A stretch of 64,000 nucleotides of DNA, from the NCBI RefSeq assembly GCF_000144645.1, contig NC_014377.1, positions 2,108,001 to 2,172,000 on the forward strand, written 5' to 3'. The position numbers and the translations under genes were made by a program. Within the stretch, counting starts at the first letter, position 1. Each line of letters begins with the position of its first letter. The notes beneath the pieces were generated by a model. That model was not told the origin of the DNA. It saw only the letters and a list, made by a program, of their open reading frames with translations, and searched no databases. This DNA comes from Thermosediminibacter oceani DSM 16646. Lineage in GTDB: Bacteria; Bacillota; Thermosediminibacteria; Thermosediminibacterales; Thermosediminibacteraceae. Positions 16,661-28,084 of this stretch are shown one piece after another.

Positions 16661-17137
16661 TTATCCTAACGCATTTTCTATCATTTCATGGGCGCTCTTC
16701 TCGTCGATATTTTTGGAAAGTGCAATTTCGCTTACGAGGATCTGCTTGGCGTTCTCAAACATCCTTCTCTCTCCGGCGGAAAGGCCCTTTTCCTTCTCTC
16801 TCAGGCCCAAGTTTCTCACTACTTCGGCTACCTGGAATATGTTACCGCTCTTTATCTTTTCCATATTGGCCCTGTATCTATGGTTCCAGTTAGCGGGCAT
16901 CTTGCTCTTTTCGCCGCGAAGGATTTTCAAAACCTGGTCTATCTCTTCATCGCTCACAATCTGACGGACGCCTATCTCCTTGACGCTGTTTATGGGGATC
17001 ATTACCCTCATGTTTCCGAAAGGCATTCTCATCACGTAGTATTTCTGTTTTTCTCCCAGGATTTCCTTCTCTTCAATCGCCTCTATTATCCCGGCGCCGT
17101 GCATGGGATAGACCACTTTGTCTCCTATATTGAACAT
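16661..17137 (-). CDS. carD: CarD-family transcriptional regulator
   Basis: CarD proteins bind the RNA polymerase beta subunit and stabilise open complexes. The 158-residue protein starts with the RNAP-interaction domain MFNIGDKVVYPMHGAGIIEA, has RMPFGNMRVMIPINSV, and a helical C-terminal DNA-binding domain (NWNHRYRANMEKIKSG). Length matches CdnL/CarD. Two tandem promoter-like sequences lie upstream. Confidence 0.93.
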   Translation of the reverse strand: MFNIGDKVVYPMHGAGIIEAIEEKEILGEKQKYYVMRMPFGNMRVMIPINSVKEIGVRQIVSDEEIDQVLKILRGEKSKMPANWNHRYRANMEKIKSGNIFQVAEVVRNLGLREKEKGLSAGERRMFENAKQILVSEIALSKNIDEKSAHEMIENALG

Positions 17138-17169
17138 CCCGCAGGCCTCCTAAGCTTTTTACTGATATT

Positions 17170-17198
17170 AAATTAACATAAAATACCTCTATTGTCAA
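17170..17198 (-). promoter_or_regulatory. carD promoter P2
   Basis: TTGACA (17193-17198) and TAATTT (17170-17175) are 17 bp apart on the minus strand, about 35 bp upstream of the carD start. Confidence 0.55.
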
Positions 17199-17209
17199 GT
17201 TAAATTTTT

Positions 17210-17239
17210 ATTATACTATAAATGCCGGAATAATGTCAA
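17210..17239 (-). promoter_or_regulatory. carD promoter P1
   Basis: TTGACA (17234-17239) and TATAAT (17210-17215) are perfect consensus boxes with an 18-bp spacer. Confidence 0.75.
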
Positions 17240-17300
17240 CGGATTTTTTAACTGCGTTGCAAAGGAGGCTTCACATTATTCTCTATATTCTTACTTAAGT

Positions 17301-17330
17301 TTGACAAATTCACGAATTCCTGGATATAAT
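17301..17330 (+). promoter_or_regulatory. Promoter of the conserved gene at 17363
   Basis: TTGACA (17301-17306) and TATAAT (17325-17330) are perfect consensus boxes with an 18-bp spacer on the plus strand, divergent from carD. Confidence 0.8.
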
Positions 17331-17362
17331 AAGACTTGTAAGAATAAATAGGGGGAATAGCA

Positions 17363-17758
17363 ATGAAGGACCTGATCTGCGATGAATTTCAGGCCACAGT
17401 CTCCCAGTGCCTTGTGAGGCACAAAAGCATAATAGATGTTCTTACAAAGCTCCAGGAAACCGTAAGCCGCATTAACCGAGCCATCGCTAAGTCCGTTACA
17501 CTCTGCGGCTGCGTCGAAGTCAACGCCAAAAAACAGCAAATCCCCAGCGACATCAGCCTTCAGGAGCTCAGCGCATACATGAATACCCACCTAAAGGGCA
17601 ACCTGTGCCCCAACTGCAGGGAAGTGCTGGAACAGGAACTGGGAAATCACCTCTTCTACCTGGCAGCCCTCTGTAATCTTCTGGATCTTAATCTCTACGA
17701 CGTGTTCGTTGAAGAAAACGAAAAGCTCTCCACCCTTGGTATTTACAGCTTATCCTGA
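17363..17758 (+). CDS. Conserved clostridial protein with a CxxC motif, function unknown
   Basis: The 131-residue protein looks all-helical. It contains CGCVEVNAKKQQIP, THLKGNLCPNCREVLEQELG and a well-ordered C-terminal stretch FYLAALCNLLDLNLYDVFVE. The cysteines (CGC and CPNC) could bind metal. I recall similar proteins in many clostridia but no function. It has its own consensus promoter and a GGGGGAATAGC ribosome binding site, and it converges on radA with 13 bp between the stops. The helical pattern loosely resembles MazG-like folds, but no catalytic motif supports that. Confidence 0.8.
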   Translation: MKDLICDEFQATVSQCLVRHKSIIDVLTKLQETVSRINRAIAKSVTLCGCVEVNAKKQQIPSDISLQELSAYMNTHLKGNLCPNCREVLEQELGNHLFYLAALCNLLDLNLYDVFVEENEKLSTLGIYSLS

Positions 17759-17771
17759 CATTTTCAACGGA

Positions 17772-19121
17772 TCAATCAAAAGCGGCTTCTATAGCGTCTT
17801 TCAGTTCCTTTACCCCCGAAATGTCGATGCCTACCGTATTTTTTAAATCCCTCATGTTGTCATAGGGGATTATCGCTTCTTTAAAGCCTAGCTTTGCGGC
17901 TTCGTTCACCCTCTTTTCAATGTAGCCTACGGACCTTACCTCGCCCGCAAGACCCACTTCCCCTATGATCACCACATCCCTTACCGGTTTGTTCTTAAAA
18001 CTCGATACTATTGCGGTGATAACCGCAAGATCCACGGCCGGTTCGGTGAGTTTTATCCCGCCGGCCGCATTGATATAAACGTCTTCATGGGCGAGATTAA
18101 GCCCTAATTTTTTTTCCAAAACGGCGATCAGAAGGGCGGCCCTGTTGTAATCTATACCTGAAGTCTGCCGGCGGGGAAGGTTGAATCCGGTGGGGCAGGT
18201 AAGCGCCTGGACTTCTACCAGCAGGGGCCTTGTACCTTCCATGGTGCACACCACCGCAGAACCCGGAGAATTTCCGAGCCTGCCCGAAAGCAGGAATTTA
18301 GACGGACTGTCAACTTCCGCCAGCCCGGAAGTCTGCATCTCGAAAATGCCTATCTCGTTAGTTGACCCGAATCTGTTCTTCACCGCCCTCAGCACGCGGT
18401 AAGACTGGTATCTCTCGCCTTCAAAATACAGCACGCAGTCGACCATGTGCTCCAAAGTCCTGGGGCCCGCGAGACTCCCCTCTTTGGTGACGTGTCCCAC
18501 TATGAATACGGCGGTGCCCGTTTCCTTGGAAAGTTTGAGAAGCCGAAGGGTGGCTTCCCTTACCTGGCTGATGCTGCCCGGAGCTGACTCGAGCTCTGGA
18601 AGGTAGGCGGTCTGTATGGAATCTATTATGACCACCTGGGGCGAAAGCTCCCTTACATGCTTTTCCACTACATCCAAATTGTTTTCCGCTACTATGTACA
18701 GGTGCCCGCCGGAAATCCCCAGCCTTTCGGCTCGCAGCTTTACCTGTTTGGCCGATTCTTCGCCGGTGACGTAGAGAACAATTTTCCCGGTGGCGCCGAG
18801 CTTTGCCGCCGCCTGCAGCATCAGCGTGGATTTCCCTATACCCGGGTCTCCACCCACCAGCACCAGGCTGCCGGGAACGATACCCCCACCTAGCACCCTG
18901 TCGAGCTCCAAAAGACCCGTCTTTATCCGCTCCTCCTCCGAATAATCTATTTCGCTTAAAAGGAGGGGTTTTTGGTGTTCAGAAAGAAATGACACTCCGG
19001 CACTTCGAGTTACCTGCTCTTCCGCAAAGCTGTTCCAGCTTCCGCAATCGGGGCATCTGCCCATCCACTTGACCGACTCAAAGCCGCACTGTTGGCAGAC
19101 AAAGCGCCTTTTACTTTTCAA
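17772..19121 (-). CDS. radA: DNA repair protein RadA
   Basis: RadA is a RecA-like branch-migration helicase. The 449-residue protein has an N-terminal C4 zinc finger (CQQCGFES and CPDCGSW), Walker A GGDPGIGKST, the RadA motif KNRFG followed by STNEIG, and a C-terminal Lon-protease-like domain. Length is typical. It follows clpC in the same direction, an order seen in Firmicutes (ctsR-mcsA-mcsB-clpC-radA). Confidence 0.96.
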   Translation of the reverse strand: MKSKRRFVCQQCGFESVKWMGRCPDCGSWNSFAEEQVTRSAGVSFLSEHQKPLLLSEIDYSEEERIKTGLLELDRVLGGGIVPGSLVLVGGDPGIGKSTLMLQAAAKLGATGKIVLYVTGEESAKQVKLRAERLGISGGHLYIVAENNLDVVEKHVRELSPQVVIIDSIQTAYLPELESAPGSISQVREATLRLLKLSKETGTAVFIVGHVTKEGSLAGPRTLEHMVDCVLYFEGERYQSYRVLRAVKNRFGSTNEIGIFEMQTSGLAEVDSPSKFLLSGRLGNSPGSAVVCTMEGTRPLLVEVQALTCPTGFNLPRRQTSGIDYNRAALLIAVLEKKLGLNLAHEDVYINAAGGIKLTEPAVDLAVITAIVSSFKNKPVRDVVIIGEVGLAGEVRSVGYIEKRVNEAAKLGFKEAIIPYDNMRDLKNTVGIDISGVKELKDAIEAAFD

Positions 19122-19159
19122 AATCCTCTCCCTCCCTCAATATTACTGCCGGCAAAGTT

Positions 19160-19188
19160 CAACACCCGGCGTGGCCCGCCGGGTGTTT
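19160..19188 (-). terminator. Hairpin between clpC and radA
   Basis: CACCCGGCG and CGCCGGGTG pair with a short loop. On the minus strand the following bases TTGAACTTT make a weak U-tract; on the plus strand TTTT follows. It may only reduce read-through into radA. Confidence 0.5.
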
Positions 19189-19214
19189 TGCCGCCGAACT
19201 GTGCTTTTGTCCGG

Positions 19215-21659
19215 TTATTCACCGGTATTTGCCACGGACACTTCCTTCTTATGGAAGGTCAACCTGTCATCCTGGACATCCACCAGTACCGTATCGCCTT
19301 GAGATACATTGCCCTTTAGAATTTCTTCGGAAAGATTGTCTTCTACCTCTTTCTGGATGACCCTCCTTAAAGGCCTTGCACCGTACATGGGATCGAATCC
19401 CTTCTTCACTAGCCATTCCTTGGCCCTGTCGGATACCTCGATACTTATGTCGTTCTCCTTCAGCCTTTCGTTGACCTGCTTCAGCATCAGATCCACGATC
19501 TTTTTCATGTGCTCTTCGTTCAGGGGGTGGAAAACTATTATCTCGTCTACCCTGTTGATGAACTCGGGCCTGAAGGTGCGCCGCAGTTCTTCCAGCACCC
19601 TGTCCTTCATCTCGGAGTAATTTTTGGTCTCTTCGTCCCTGGGAGTAAAACCTAGGGTCCTGGCCCGCTGGATGAGGTTTGCACCCACGTTGGAGGTCAT
19701 AATTATAACGGTGTTTTTGAAGTCCACGGTCCTGCCCTGGGCGTCGGTAAGCCTGCCGTCCTCAAGAATCTGCAGCAGTATGTTGAAAACGTCGGGATGA
19801 GCCTTCTCGATCTCGTCAAACAGAATTACCGAATAAGGTTTCCTGCGCACCTTTTCGGTAAGTTCACCGCCCTCCTCGTATCCCACGTATCCCGGAGGAG
19901 CACCTATCATGCGGGAAACGGCGAATTTCTCCATGTATTCGGACATGTCCAGCCTTATCATGGCGTCCTCATCGCCGAACATGGCTTCAGCCAGGGCCCT
20001 GGCCAGCTCGGTTTTGCCGACACCGGTGGGGCCGAGGAATATAAAGGAGCCTACCGGCCGCCTGGGGTCCTTAAGGCCTGCGCGGGCCCTGCGGATAGCC
20101 CTTGCCACGGCCTCTACAGCCTCATCCTGGCCTATCACCCTCTGGTGTAGGATTTCCTCCATCCTGAGGAGACGCTCGGACTCCTCTTCGGTCATGCGCT
20201 CCACGGGTATGCCGGTCCAGTTGGAAACTATCCCTGCTATATCCGCCGCAGTCACCGTAGCATTTTCGAGCTTTTTCTCCTGCTGCCAGCGGGTTTTCAG
20301 GCTGTCAACCTTGGCTTTGATCTCATGTTCCTTATCCCGGAGCCTTGCTGCCTTTTCGAATTCCTGGGCCCTGATGGCGGCGTCCTTCTCCTTGCGCACG
20401 GCATCCAGTTCGTCTTCCAGTTCCTTGAGCTCCGGAGGCGCTGTCAGGCTCTGCAGCCTCACCCTGGAAGCAGCCTCGTCTATAAGGTCTACAGCCTTGT
20501 CAGGCAGGTATCTGTCGGTGATATATCGGGCCGAAAGTTTGGCCGCGGCTACCAAGGCTTCGTCGGAAATTTTCACCCTGTGATGGGCTTCGTACTTGTC
20601 CCTTAAGCCTTCCAGTATCTTAATGGTGTCTTCCACCGAAGGTTCTTCGACTATGATGGGCTGGAATCGCCTTTCCAGCGCCGGGTCCTTTTCTACGTGC
20701 TTCCTGTACTCGTCCAGGGTGGTCGCACCGATCGTCTGCAGTTCGCCCCTGGCGAGGGAGGGCTTTAATATATTCGAAGCGTCTATGGCCCCCTCGGCGG
20801 CTCCGGCTCCGATTATGGTGTGCATCTCATCTATGAAGAGGATGACATTGCCCGCCTGTTTAACCTCGTTGATCACCTTTTTGAGCCTTTCTTCAAACTC
20901 TCCCCTGAACTTGGTGCCCGCCACGAGGGAAGCCAGATCAAGGCTCACGATCCGCTTATCTTTCAGAATTTCGGGCACCTCTCCCTCGACTATCCTCTGG
21001 GCTAGCCCCTCCACTATGGCGGTTTTGCCTACACCGGGCTCACCGATAAGGCACGGGTTGTTCTTGGTCCGCCTGGTAAGCACCTGTATTACCCGCTCTA
21101 TTTCTTTCTGCCGGCCTATAACCGGGTCCAGCTTGCCCTCGGCGGCAAGTTCGGTCAGATCCCTGCTGAACTGGTTCAGGGTCGGCGTGTTGCCCGACTT
21201 CCGGAAGCCGGGGTGCCCCTTTACGTCGGAACCCAGCAGGGACAGCACCTCGGTCCGGGCTCTTTCCAGGCTCACCCCCAGGTTCGCCAGCACCTGAGCG
21301 GCTACACCTTCGCCCTCCCTGATGAGGCCGAGGAGTATGTGTTCGGTGCCCACGTAGTTGTGCTTCAACCTGCGGGATTCATCGAGGGCCAGTTCCAGCA
21401 CCCTCTTAGCCCTGGGAGTGTAACCGATCGGCCCCTGGACGACAAAGGGACCCACTCCTATGAGCCTTTGAACCTGTTCCCGGACTTTAGAGAGCTCAAC
21501 CCCTAGATTCTGGAGAGCCCTTGCGGCTACTCCTTCGCCTTCCCTTATCAACCCCAAAAGCAGGTGTTCGGTTCCCACCACATTGTGGTTCAAGCGCCTC
21601 GCTTCTTCCTGGGCATAGGCGATAACCCTCTGCGCTCTTTCCGTAAATTTGCCGTTCAT
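19215..21659 (-). CDS. clpC: ATP-dependent Clp protease ATP-binding subunit ClpC
   Basis: ClpC unfolds proteins for ClpP and, with McsB, degrades arginine-phosphorylated proteins. The protein of about 814 residues has a double Clp N-domain, AAA module 1 with [13 protein letters not shown], a coiled M-domain with a UVR-like segment, and AAA module 2 with [16 protein letters not shown]. The ATG at 21659 follows GAGGTGAA at good spacing; a GTG nine bases further upstream is also in frame. It is the last gene of the ctsR operon. Confidence 0.97.
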   Translation of the reverse strand: MNGKFTERAQRVIAYAQEEARRLNHNVVGTEHLLLGLIREGEGVAARALQNLGVELSKVREQVQRLIGVGPFVVQGPIGYTPRAKRVLELALDESRRLKHNYVGTEHILLGLIREGEGVAAQVLANLGVSLERARTEVLSLLGSDVKGHPGFRKSGNTPTLNQFSRDLTELAAEGKLDPVIGRQKEIERVIQVLTRRTKNNPCLIGEPGVGKTAIVEGLAQRIVEGEVPEILKDKRIVSLDLASLVAGTKFRGEFEERLKKVINEVKQAGNVILFIDEMHTIIGAGAAEGAIDASNILKPSLARGELQTIGATTLDEYRKHVEKDPALERRFQPIIVEEPSVEDTIKILEGLRDKYEAHHRVKISDEALVAAAKLSARYITDRYLPDKAVDLIDEAASRVRLQSLTAPPELKELEDELDAVRKEKDAAIRAQEFEKAARLRDKEHEIKAKVDSLKTRWQQEKKLENATVTAADIAGIVSNWTGIPVERMTEEESERLLRMEEILHQRVIGQDEAVEAVARAIRRARAGLKDPRRPVGSFIFLGPTGVGKTELARALAEAMFGDEDAMIRLDMSEYMEKFAVSRMIGAPPGYVGYEEGGELTEKVRRKPYSVILFDEIEKAHPDVFNILLQILEDGRLTDAQGRTVDFKNTVIIMTSNVGANLIQRARTLGFTPRDEETKNYSEMKDRVLEELRRTFRPEFINRVDEIIVFHPLNEEHMKKIVDLMLKQVNERLKENDISIEVSDRAKEWLVKKGFDPMYGARPLRRVIQKEVEDNLSEEILKGNVSQGDTVLVDVQDDRLTFHKKEVSVANTGE

Positions 21660-21669
21660 AAAGTTCACC

Positions 21670-22722
21670 TCACTTCAATAATTTTCCCCTCAAGAAATTT
21701 GCCCTGTTTAAATCCCTTTCCAGCGGGGTCATGTCCTTTTTGTATACCTGCTGGATATACGAAGGCCCGGCAGTTATGAAAAGGTTGTTCAGTTCTTCGG
21801 GTTTTAGGTTTTTTATTATGCCCAGGTCCACCCCCAGCCTCACATCGGATATCAAGGCCATGGCTTCCTGGGTGGTCATAAGTCTGGAATTCGTCAGAAT
21901 CCCGTAAGACCTTAATATCCTGTCTTCCAGGCGTAATCTATCTTCGCCCTTTAAATTTCTCCTGGCCTGCCTTTCGCTGGCGATTATCTGTCCGGCGACA
22001 CTCAGGACATTCTGTATTATGTCTTCTTCGGATTTGCCGAGGGTTATCTGGTTGGAAATCTGGTACAGGTTCCCCCAAGCTTCGGTTCCCTCGCCGTAAA
22101 GGCCGCGCACCACCAATCCGAGCTGGGCGACTGTCGAAAACATGCGGTCTACCTGTCTCAGCATGGTGAGCATCGGCAGGTGCATCATAACCGACACGCG
22201 GATGCCGGTGCCGACATTGGTTGGGCAGGCCGTAAGATACCCTAACCGCTCGTCGAAGGCAAAGTCCAGTTGTTCTTCCAGCACGTCGTCCACGCGGCTT
22301 GCGAGCTCATAAGCTTCCTGGGGGTCCAGGCCGGGAAAAACGCACTGGATTCTCAGGTGGTCTTCCTCGTTGATCATTATGCTTAAGCGCCTGTCGCCGC
22401 TTATTATCACTGCGCCCTTATTGTCTCTCGCCAGGTCCGGGCTTATAAAGTGCATCTCTACCAGCAGATTTTTTTCGGTTTCCGACAGGTCTTCCATGAG
22501 GTAGAGCCTGGCGTCTTTCGCCAGCACCGCGTTCGACGTAAAGGCCTCGTAGACCCTGTAGATGACCTCTTCTGCCTGCGAACCGTTAAGGAGGTGCGGG
22601 AACGGCACGTCCTTCAAATTCCGGGCTAACCTGACCCTGCTGCTGATGACCACGTCACCTTCGGAACCGGTGGAATTTATCCAGCCGATTCTCGAGGTGT
22701 CCAGTAATTCCTCCAAAGCCAT
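21670..22722 (-). CDS. mcsB: Protein arginine kinase McsB
   Basis: McsB phosphorylates arginine residues, marking proteins for ClpCP and inactivating CtsR. The 350-residue protein resembles the catalytic part of guanidino kinases: [19 protein letters not shown], the [20 protein letters not shown] loop, and [15 protein letters not shown]. Length matches the family. It is 15 bp downstream of mcsA and 10 bp upstream of clpC. Confidence 0.96.
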   Translation of the reverse strand: MALEELLDTSRIGWINSTGSEGDVVISSRVRLARNLKDVPFPHLLNGSQAEEVIYRVYEAFTSNAVLAKDARLYLMEDLSETEKNLLVEMHFISPDLARDNKGAVIISGDRRLSIMINEEDHLRIQCVFPGLDPQEAYELASRVDDVLEEQLDFAFDERLGYLTACPTNVGTGIRVSVMMHLPMLTMLRQVDRMFSTVAQLGLVVRGLYGEGTEAWGNLYQISNQITLGKSEEDIIQNVLSVAGQIIASERQARRNLKGEDRLRLEDRILRSYGILTNSRLMTTQEAMALISDVRLGVDLGIIKNLKPEELNNLFITAGPSYIQQVYKKDMTPLERDLNRANFLRGKLLK

Positions 22723-22737
22723 TTTTGCGCACCTCCG

Positions 22738-23256
22738 TTAATCCCGGCCCAGTTTCTGTTCAAGTTCCCTGATTTTGTCCCGGAGCTGGGCCGCCCTCTC
22801 ATATTCCTCGGCATTAACGGCTTCCTGCAACTCTCTTTTGAGCCTTTCTATCTCGTTCTTGATGCGCGTCCTGCCGCCGGTCCTCCTGGGAACTTTGCCC
22901 ACGTGGTAGGTCTTGCCGTGAAGGCGCCGCAGCATGGGGTCTAGCTGACCCTTAAAAGCCCCGTAGCAGCTGCTGCACCCGAACCTGCCTATCTGGGTAA
23001 ATCGCGGAAAGGTCAACCCGCAGCGGTCGCAGGAAAGCGGATGGGATTTTTCGCGAAACTCGCTCATCATCGGCTCGAAAAAGCTAGATAGAAACTTTTG
23101 AATTGACAGCGGCTCTCCCTCAAAATCGAAGGAAACGCTGAATATGTTCTTTTCCCTGGCACACTGTTCGCACAGGTGCATAAAAGTCTTTTCTCCATTT
23201 ACTATTTTAGTTATATGCACTGTAGCGGGTCTTTTTTTGCACTCATCGCATTTCAT
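22738..23256 (-). CDS. mcsA: McsA, activator of McsB
   Basis: McsA activates McsB and has zinc-binding cysteines. The 172-residue protein shows paired CxxC motifs (CDECKKRPA with CEQCARE, and CDRCGLTF with CSSCYGAF) and a C-terminal UVR motif (LQEAVNAEEYERAAQLRDKI). The start overlaps the ctsR stop by 4 bp. Confidence 0.95.
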   Translation of the reverse strand: MKCDECKKRPATVHITKIVNGEKTFMHLCEQCAREKNIFSVSFDFEGEPLSIQKFLSSFFEPMMSEFREKSHPLSCDRCGLTFPRFTQIGRFGCSSCYGAFKGQLDPMLRRLHGKTYHVGKVPRRTGGRTRIKNEIERLKRELQEAVNAEEYERAAQLRDKIRELEQKLGRD

Positions 23257-23735
23257 AACGATCTTGCCCCCTTATTCTCTTCGTAGCCCAGCAAAGCCGC
23301 AACCATGGCTTTCAAAAGCCGGGCCCTCAATCTGTCCCGCTCAGGCAGCGGTACATCCAGGTTTTTTCTGTTGATTGCGGCCCTAAAAAGTTCCGCCTCT
23401 CTTCTGGAAATTATACCCTCTTCCAGCATGAATTCCACCAAATCGCCCGCTCTGGAACTCGATATGGAATCGCCCACCAACTCGATAATTTCTCTCAAAA
23501 ACTCGTCATCTCTTATTTTTAGCTTTTTGATGCGTATATATCCGCCGCCTCCCCTGCGGCTTTCGACGATATAGCCCCTTTCCAGAGTAAACCTGGTGGT
23601 TAGCACGTAGTTGATCTGGGAAGGTGCACAGCGGAACTTGCTGGCGAGTTCGTTTCTCTGGATCTCCAGGATATTACTGCCTTCATCAAACATGGCTTTT
23701 ATAAAGTTCTCTATTACGTCTGCCAGATTGGGCAT
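23253..23735 (-). CDS. ctsR: Transcriptional repressor CtsR
   Basis: CtsR represses class III heat-shock genes. The 160-residue protein has the N-terminal winged helix (LADVIENFIKAMF, RNELASKFRCAPSQINYVL) and the tetraglycine loop region RRGGGGYIRI that senses heat. The ATG at 23735 follows GGAGGGAATTTT; longer in-frame starts run through the operator and are unlikely. It autoregulates through the site at 23771-23787. Confidence 0.95.
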   Translation of the reverse strand: MPNLADVIENFIKAMFDEGSNILEIQRNELASKFRCAPSQINYVLTTRFTLERGYIVESRRGGGGYIRIKKLKIRDDEFLREIIELVGDSISSSRAGDLVEFMLEEGIISRREAELFRAAINRKNLDVPLPERDRLRARLLKAMVAALLGYEENKGARSL

Positions 23736-23770
23736 AAAATTCCCTCCACTGCCGCAGCCAGGTTTTTGAC

Positions 23771-23787
23771 TTTGACTATCTTTGACT
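23771..23787 (-). promoter_or_regulatory. CtsR operator
   Basis: AGTCAAAGATAGTCAAA is a near-perfect match to the tandem heptad CtsR box. A third GTCAAA follows at 23770-23765. It lies just downstream of the -10 box. Confidence 0.92.
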
Positions 23788-23799
23788 TTTTCTGTTTTT

Positions 23800-23828
23800 A
23801 TTATAACCAATTGCAGGAATTTTATCAA
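23800..23828 (-). promoter_or_regulatory. ctsR operon promoter
   Basis: TTGATA (23823-23828) and TATAAT (23800-23805) are 17 bp apart on the minus strand. The CtsR box overlaps the expected transcription start. Confidence 0.85.
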
Positions 23829-23858
23829 GAGATAAAATTAGAGGGAGAGGCTCCCTCT

Positions 23859-24098
23859 TTAATCATTTCTTGTCTCTTTTTCCTTCTTTTCCGCTAGTTC
23901 TTCCGATATCTCCAGCAATGTGTTCATACGTTCTTCCTGTTCTTCGGACGACATCCAGCCCATAAGGCTGGGGATTATTTCCCCGAACATGGTGTCGTCG
24001 GCCAGTTCGTCCTCAATGATATCGTCGGTCTTTTTCCTGTACAAAGCGTCCAATTTTCCCTCGATATGGCCCAAGCGTTTTTTCGGCTTTTTTTCCAT
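23859..24098 (-). CDS. Small charged protein, function unknown
   Basis: The 79-residue protein is highly charged, starting MEKKPKKRLGHIEGKLDALY, with an acidic middle (DDIIEDELADDTMFGEIIP) and a Lys/Glu-rich tail. No domain is recognised and no cysteines or membrane segments are seen. It has an AAGGAGGGGCGGGCG ribosome binding site and lies between the EF-G paralogue and the ctsR operon, in the same direction. It could form a helical hairpin. Coding status rests on the ribosome binding site and composition. Confidence 0.65.
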   Translation of the reverse strand: MEKKPKKRLGHIEGKLDALYRKKTDDIIEDELADDTMFGEIIPSLMGWMSSEEQEERMNTLLEISEELAEKKEKETRND

Positions 24099-24190
24099 CG
24101 CCCGCCCCTCCTTTTTCGTCTGTTATTTAAAGTTTTCCCTGATGGCCGCTTAAAATACCGAAAAAGGAGGGCGTTTACTTACTTTTTATA

Positions 24191-26272
24191 TTATTCATCC
24201 TCTACGTGTTTTTTGCCTGACTCAGCTATTATCTTCTCGGCTATCTGGGCCGGGACTTCCTCGTAGTGGCTAAAAGCGGCGGAGAACCAGCCCCTGCCCT
24301 GAGTCATGGAACGAAGGTCCGTGGCGTAGCGGAAGATTTCGGAAAGCGGCGCCTGGGCTTTGATGTGCTGCAGGCCGTCCTTCAGCTCCATGCCCATTAT
24401 CCGTCCCCGGCGCTTGTTCAGGTCACCCATGATTTCGCCCATGTAATGCTCCGGAACCACTACATCCAGCTCGTATATGGGCTCCAAAAGCACCGGTTTC
24501 GCCTGGGAAATCCCCTTTTTGAAAGCCATAGAGGCCGCTATCTTGAAAGCCAGTTCCGAAGAATCCACCGGATGGAAGGAACCGTCGTAGAGGACCGCTT
24601 TGAACCCCACCACCGGGTAACCGGCCAGCACGCCTTCTTTCATGGCTTCCCTTATGCCCTTTTCGACAGCGGGGATGTACTGTTTCGGAACCGCTCCGCC
24701 GAAAATCTTTTCTTCAAACTCGAAATCGTCCTCGGAATTTATCGGCGAAAACTCTATCCACACGTGGCCGTACTGGCCCCTGCCGCCGGTCTGTTTCTTG
24801 TATTTGCCCTCCACCTTCGTAGTACCCCTGATTGTCTCCCGGTAGGGCACTTTAGGCACGCTGAGCACGACCTCGGACCCGAACTTATTGGCAAGTTTCG
24901 CTGCCAGCACTTCCAGGTGAATTTCTCCCATGCCGGAAACCAGTAGCTGGCCGGTTTCATTGTTTTTTGTAACCTTAAAGGTCATGTCCTCTTCGGTAAG
25001 CCTTGCAAGGCCGGAAGATATCTTATCTTCATCGCCCTTGGATTTGGGCTCCACAGCAAAGGAAATCACCGGTTCTGGGAAGTCTATAGTCTTAAGGAGG
25101 ATCGGGTGGTCTTTATCGCACAGGGTGTCGTTGGTGTAGGTGTTCTGGAGTTTGGCGACGGCCACTATATCTCCCGCCACGGCAACTTCAGCATTTTCCT
25201 GTTTTTTGCCCCTCATAAAGTATATGTGGCCAATTTTCTCGGTAACACCCCGGGTAGCATTGTACACCACAGTGTCGGGTTTTAAAGTGCCGGAGCAGAT
25301 TTTGAATAGATTGAGCCTACCTACAAAGGGGTCGGCCATGGTCTTGAATACTATGGCGGAGAAGGGTTCGTCGCTCCTGCATTCCCTCTTTTCTTCGGTG
25401 CTGGTCCTCGGATTTTTGCCCACATCGGCCTTTCCTTCCGCCGCCGACGGCATGTAACAACAGATGGTGTCTAAAAGAAGCTGAATTCCCCTGTTGGTCA
25501 GCGAGGAGCCGCAGAGCACTGGGTATATACTGCCGGTCTTAACCCCGATTTTCAGCCCTTTTTCTATCTCGTCGTCGGTCAGCTCTTCTCCCTCCAGGTA
25601 CTTGGCCAGCAGGTCGTCGTCGTTTTCGGCCGCAGCTTCCATGATCATGAAGCGGTAGTTTTCCATATCGCCCTTCAGGTCGTCGGGCACCGGCGCCTCC
25701 TTTACACCCTCACCGTCAAAGGTGTAGGCTTTCCGGCGGACTATGTCGACGACTCCCTTGAAATTTGCTTCCTGCCCTATGGGCAGCTGAAAGGGTATCG
25801 CTCTCTGGCCGAAGATCTCCCGGATTTGTTCGAGCACTTTGTTAAAGTTTGCGTTTTCCCGGTCCATCTTGTTCACGAAAAATATGCGGGGAAGGCCGTA
25901 TTCTTCCGCAAACTTAAACGCCTGCTCGGTGCCCACTTCGACGCCCGATGCCGCACAGGTTACTATAACGGCGCCGTCGACAACCCTCAGGGCGCTCTTT
26001 ACTTCTCCCACGAAGTCAAAATAGCCCGGCGTATCCAGGATATTTATCTTGTAATCCTTCCACTCTACGGGAGCCAGGGACATGGAAATAGAGATCTTCC
26101 TCTTTATTTCCTCAGGATCGTAGTCGCAGGTGGTATTGCCTTCATCTATCTTGCCGAGGCGATCTATGGCTCCGGCGGTAAAAAGCATGGCTTCTGCAAG
26201 GGACGTCTTTCCGGCGCCGCTGTGAGCAAAGAGACCGACGTTCTTTATCCTATCACTGCTATAGTTTTTCAA
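24191..26272 (-). CDS. Elongation factor G-like GTPase (EF-G paralogue)
   Basis: The protein of about 693 residues has all EF-G domains: a GTPase domain with P-loop AHSGAGKTS, DTPGYFDFVGEV and NKMDREN, then domain II, and domains III-V ending in LRSMTQGRGWFSAAFSHYEE. The P-loop differs from the AHIDAGKT of housekeeping EF-G, as in the FusA2-like group, whose role is unclear. Start TTG 26272 is chosen because AAGGAGGAG lies just upstream; a longer frame would translate it. The true fusA is outside the window. Confidence 0.9.
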   Translation of the reverse strand: MKNYSSDRIKNVGLFAHSGAGKTSLAEAMLFTAGAIDRLGKIDEGNTTCDYDPEEIKRKISISMSLAPVEWKDYKINILDTPGYFDFVGEVKSALRVVDGAVIVTCAASGVEVGTEQAFKFAEEYGLPRIFFVNKMDRENANFNKVLEQIREIFGQRAIPFQLPIGQEANFKGVVDIVRRKAYTFDGEGVKEAPVPDDLKGDMENYRFMIMEAAAENDDDLLAKYLEGEELTDDEIEKGLKIGVKTGSIYPVLCGSSLTNRGIQLLLDTICCYMPSAAEGKADVGKNPRTSTEEKRECRSDEPFSAIVFKTMADPFVGRLNLFKICSGTLKPDTVVYNATRGVTEKIGHIYFMRGKKQENAEVAVAGDIVAVAKLQNTYTNDTLCDKDHPILLKTIDFPEPVISFAVEPKSKGDEDKISSGLARLTEEDMTFKVTKNNETGQLLVSGMGEIHLEVLAAKLANKFGSEVVLSVPKVPYRETIRGTTKVEGKYKKQTGGRGQYGHVWIEFSPINSEDDFEFEEKIFGGAVPKQYIPAVEKGIREAMKEGVLAGYPVVGFKAVLYDGSFHPVDSSELAFKIAASMAFKKGISQAKPVLLEPIYELDVVVPEHYMGEIMGDLNKRRGRIMGMELKDGLQHIKAQAPLSEIFRYATDLRSMTQGRGWFSAAFSHYEEVPAQIAEKIIAESGKKHVEDE

Positions 26273-26411
26273 ACCCGATCTCCTCCTTATTTTGACTTGC
26301 AAAAATTATTTTATTTTTATTTATTGTAATTCTACCTTAATTGACTTTTTTCCTGCTAAATTAAATATTTTCCTCCCATTTATTTATAAGCTAATATTTT
26401 GAAATATATTA

Positions 26412-26442
26412 ATAAAAAATAAAGAACCGGCGGTAACGGTTC

Positions 26443-26443
<1 letters not shown>
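26412..26443 (-). terminator. Terminator after guaB
   Basis: AGAACCG and CGGTTCT pair with a seven-base loop and are followed by TTATTTTTTA on the minus strand. Confidence 0.8.
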
Positions 26444-27955
<1,512 letters not shown>

Positions 27956-28084
27956 CCGTTCGATTCTTTTCTACTATCCGTCTATTTATAGTCAGGCTTA
28001 ATACCAGCCAACGTTTTCCTCCCGGCATGAGTGAGCTTTACGTACGAGGTAAAAAAAAAAAGAAAACTGCTTTCGGGAATATTA

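Noticed and set aside
28030-28084. Terminator after the DAACS symporter gene
   Set aside because: There is an 11-base T-run on the minus strand, but the preceding stem (GAAA/TTTC) is too short and has no strong G-C pairs.
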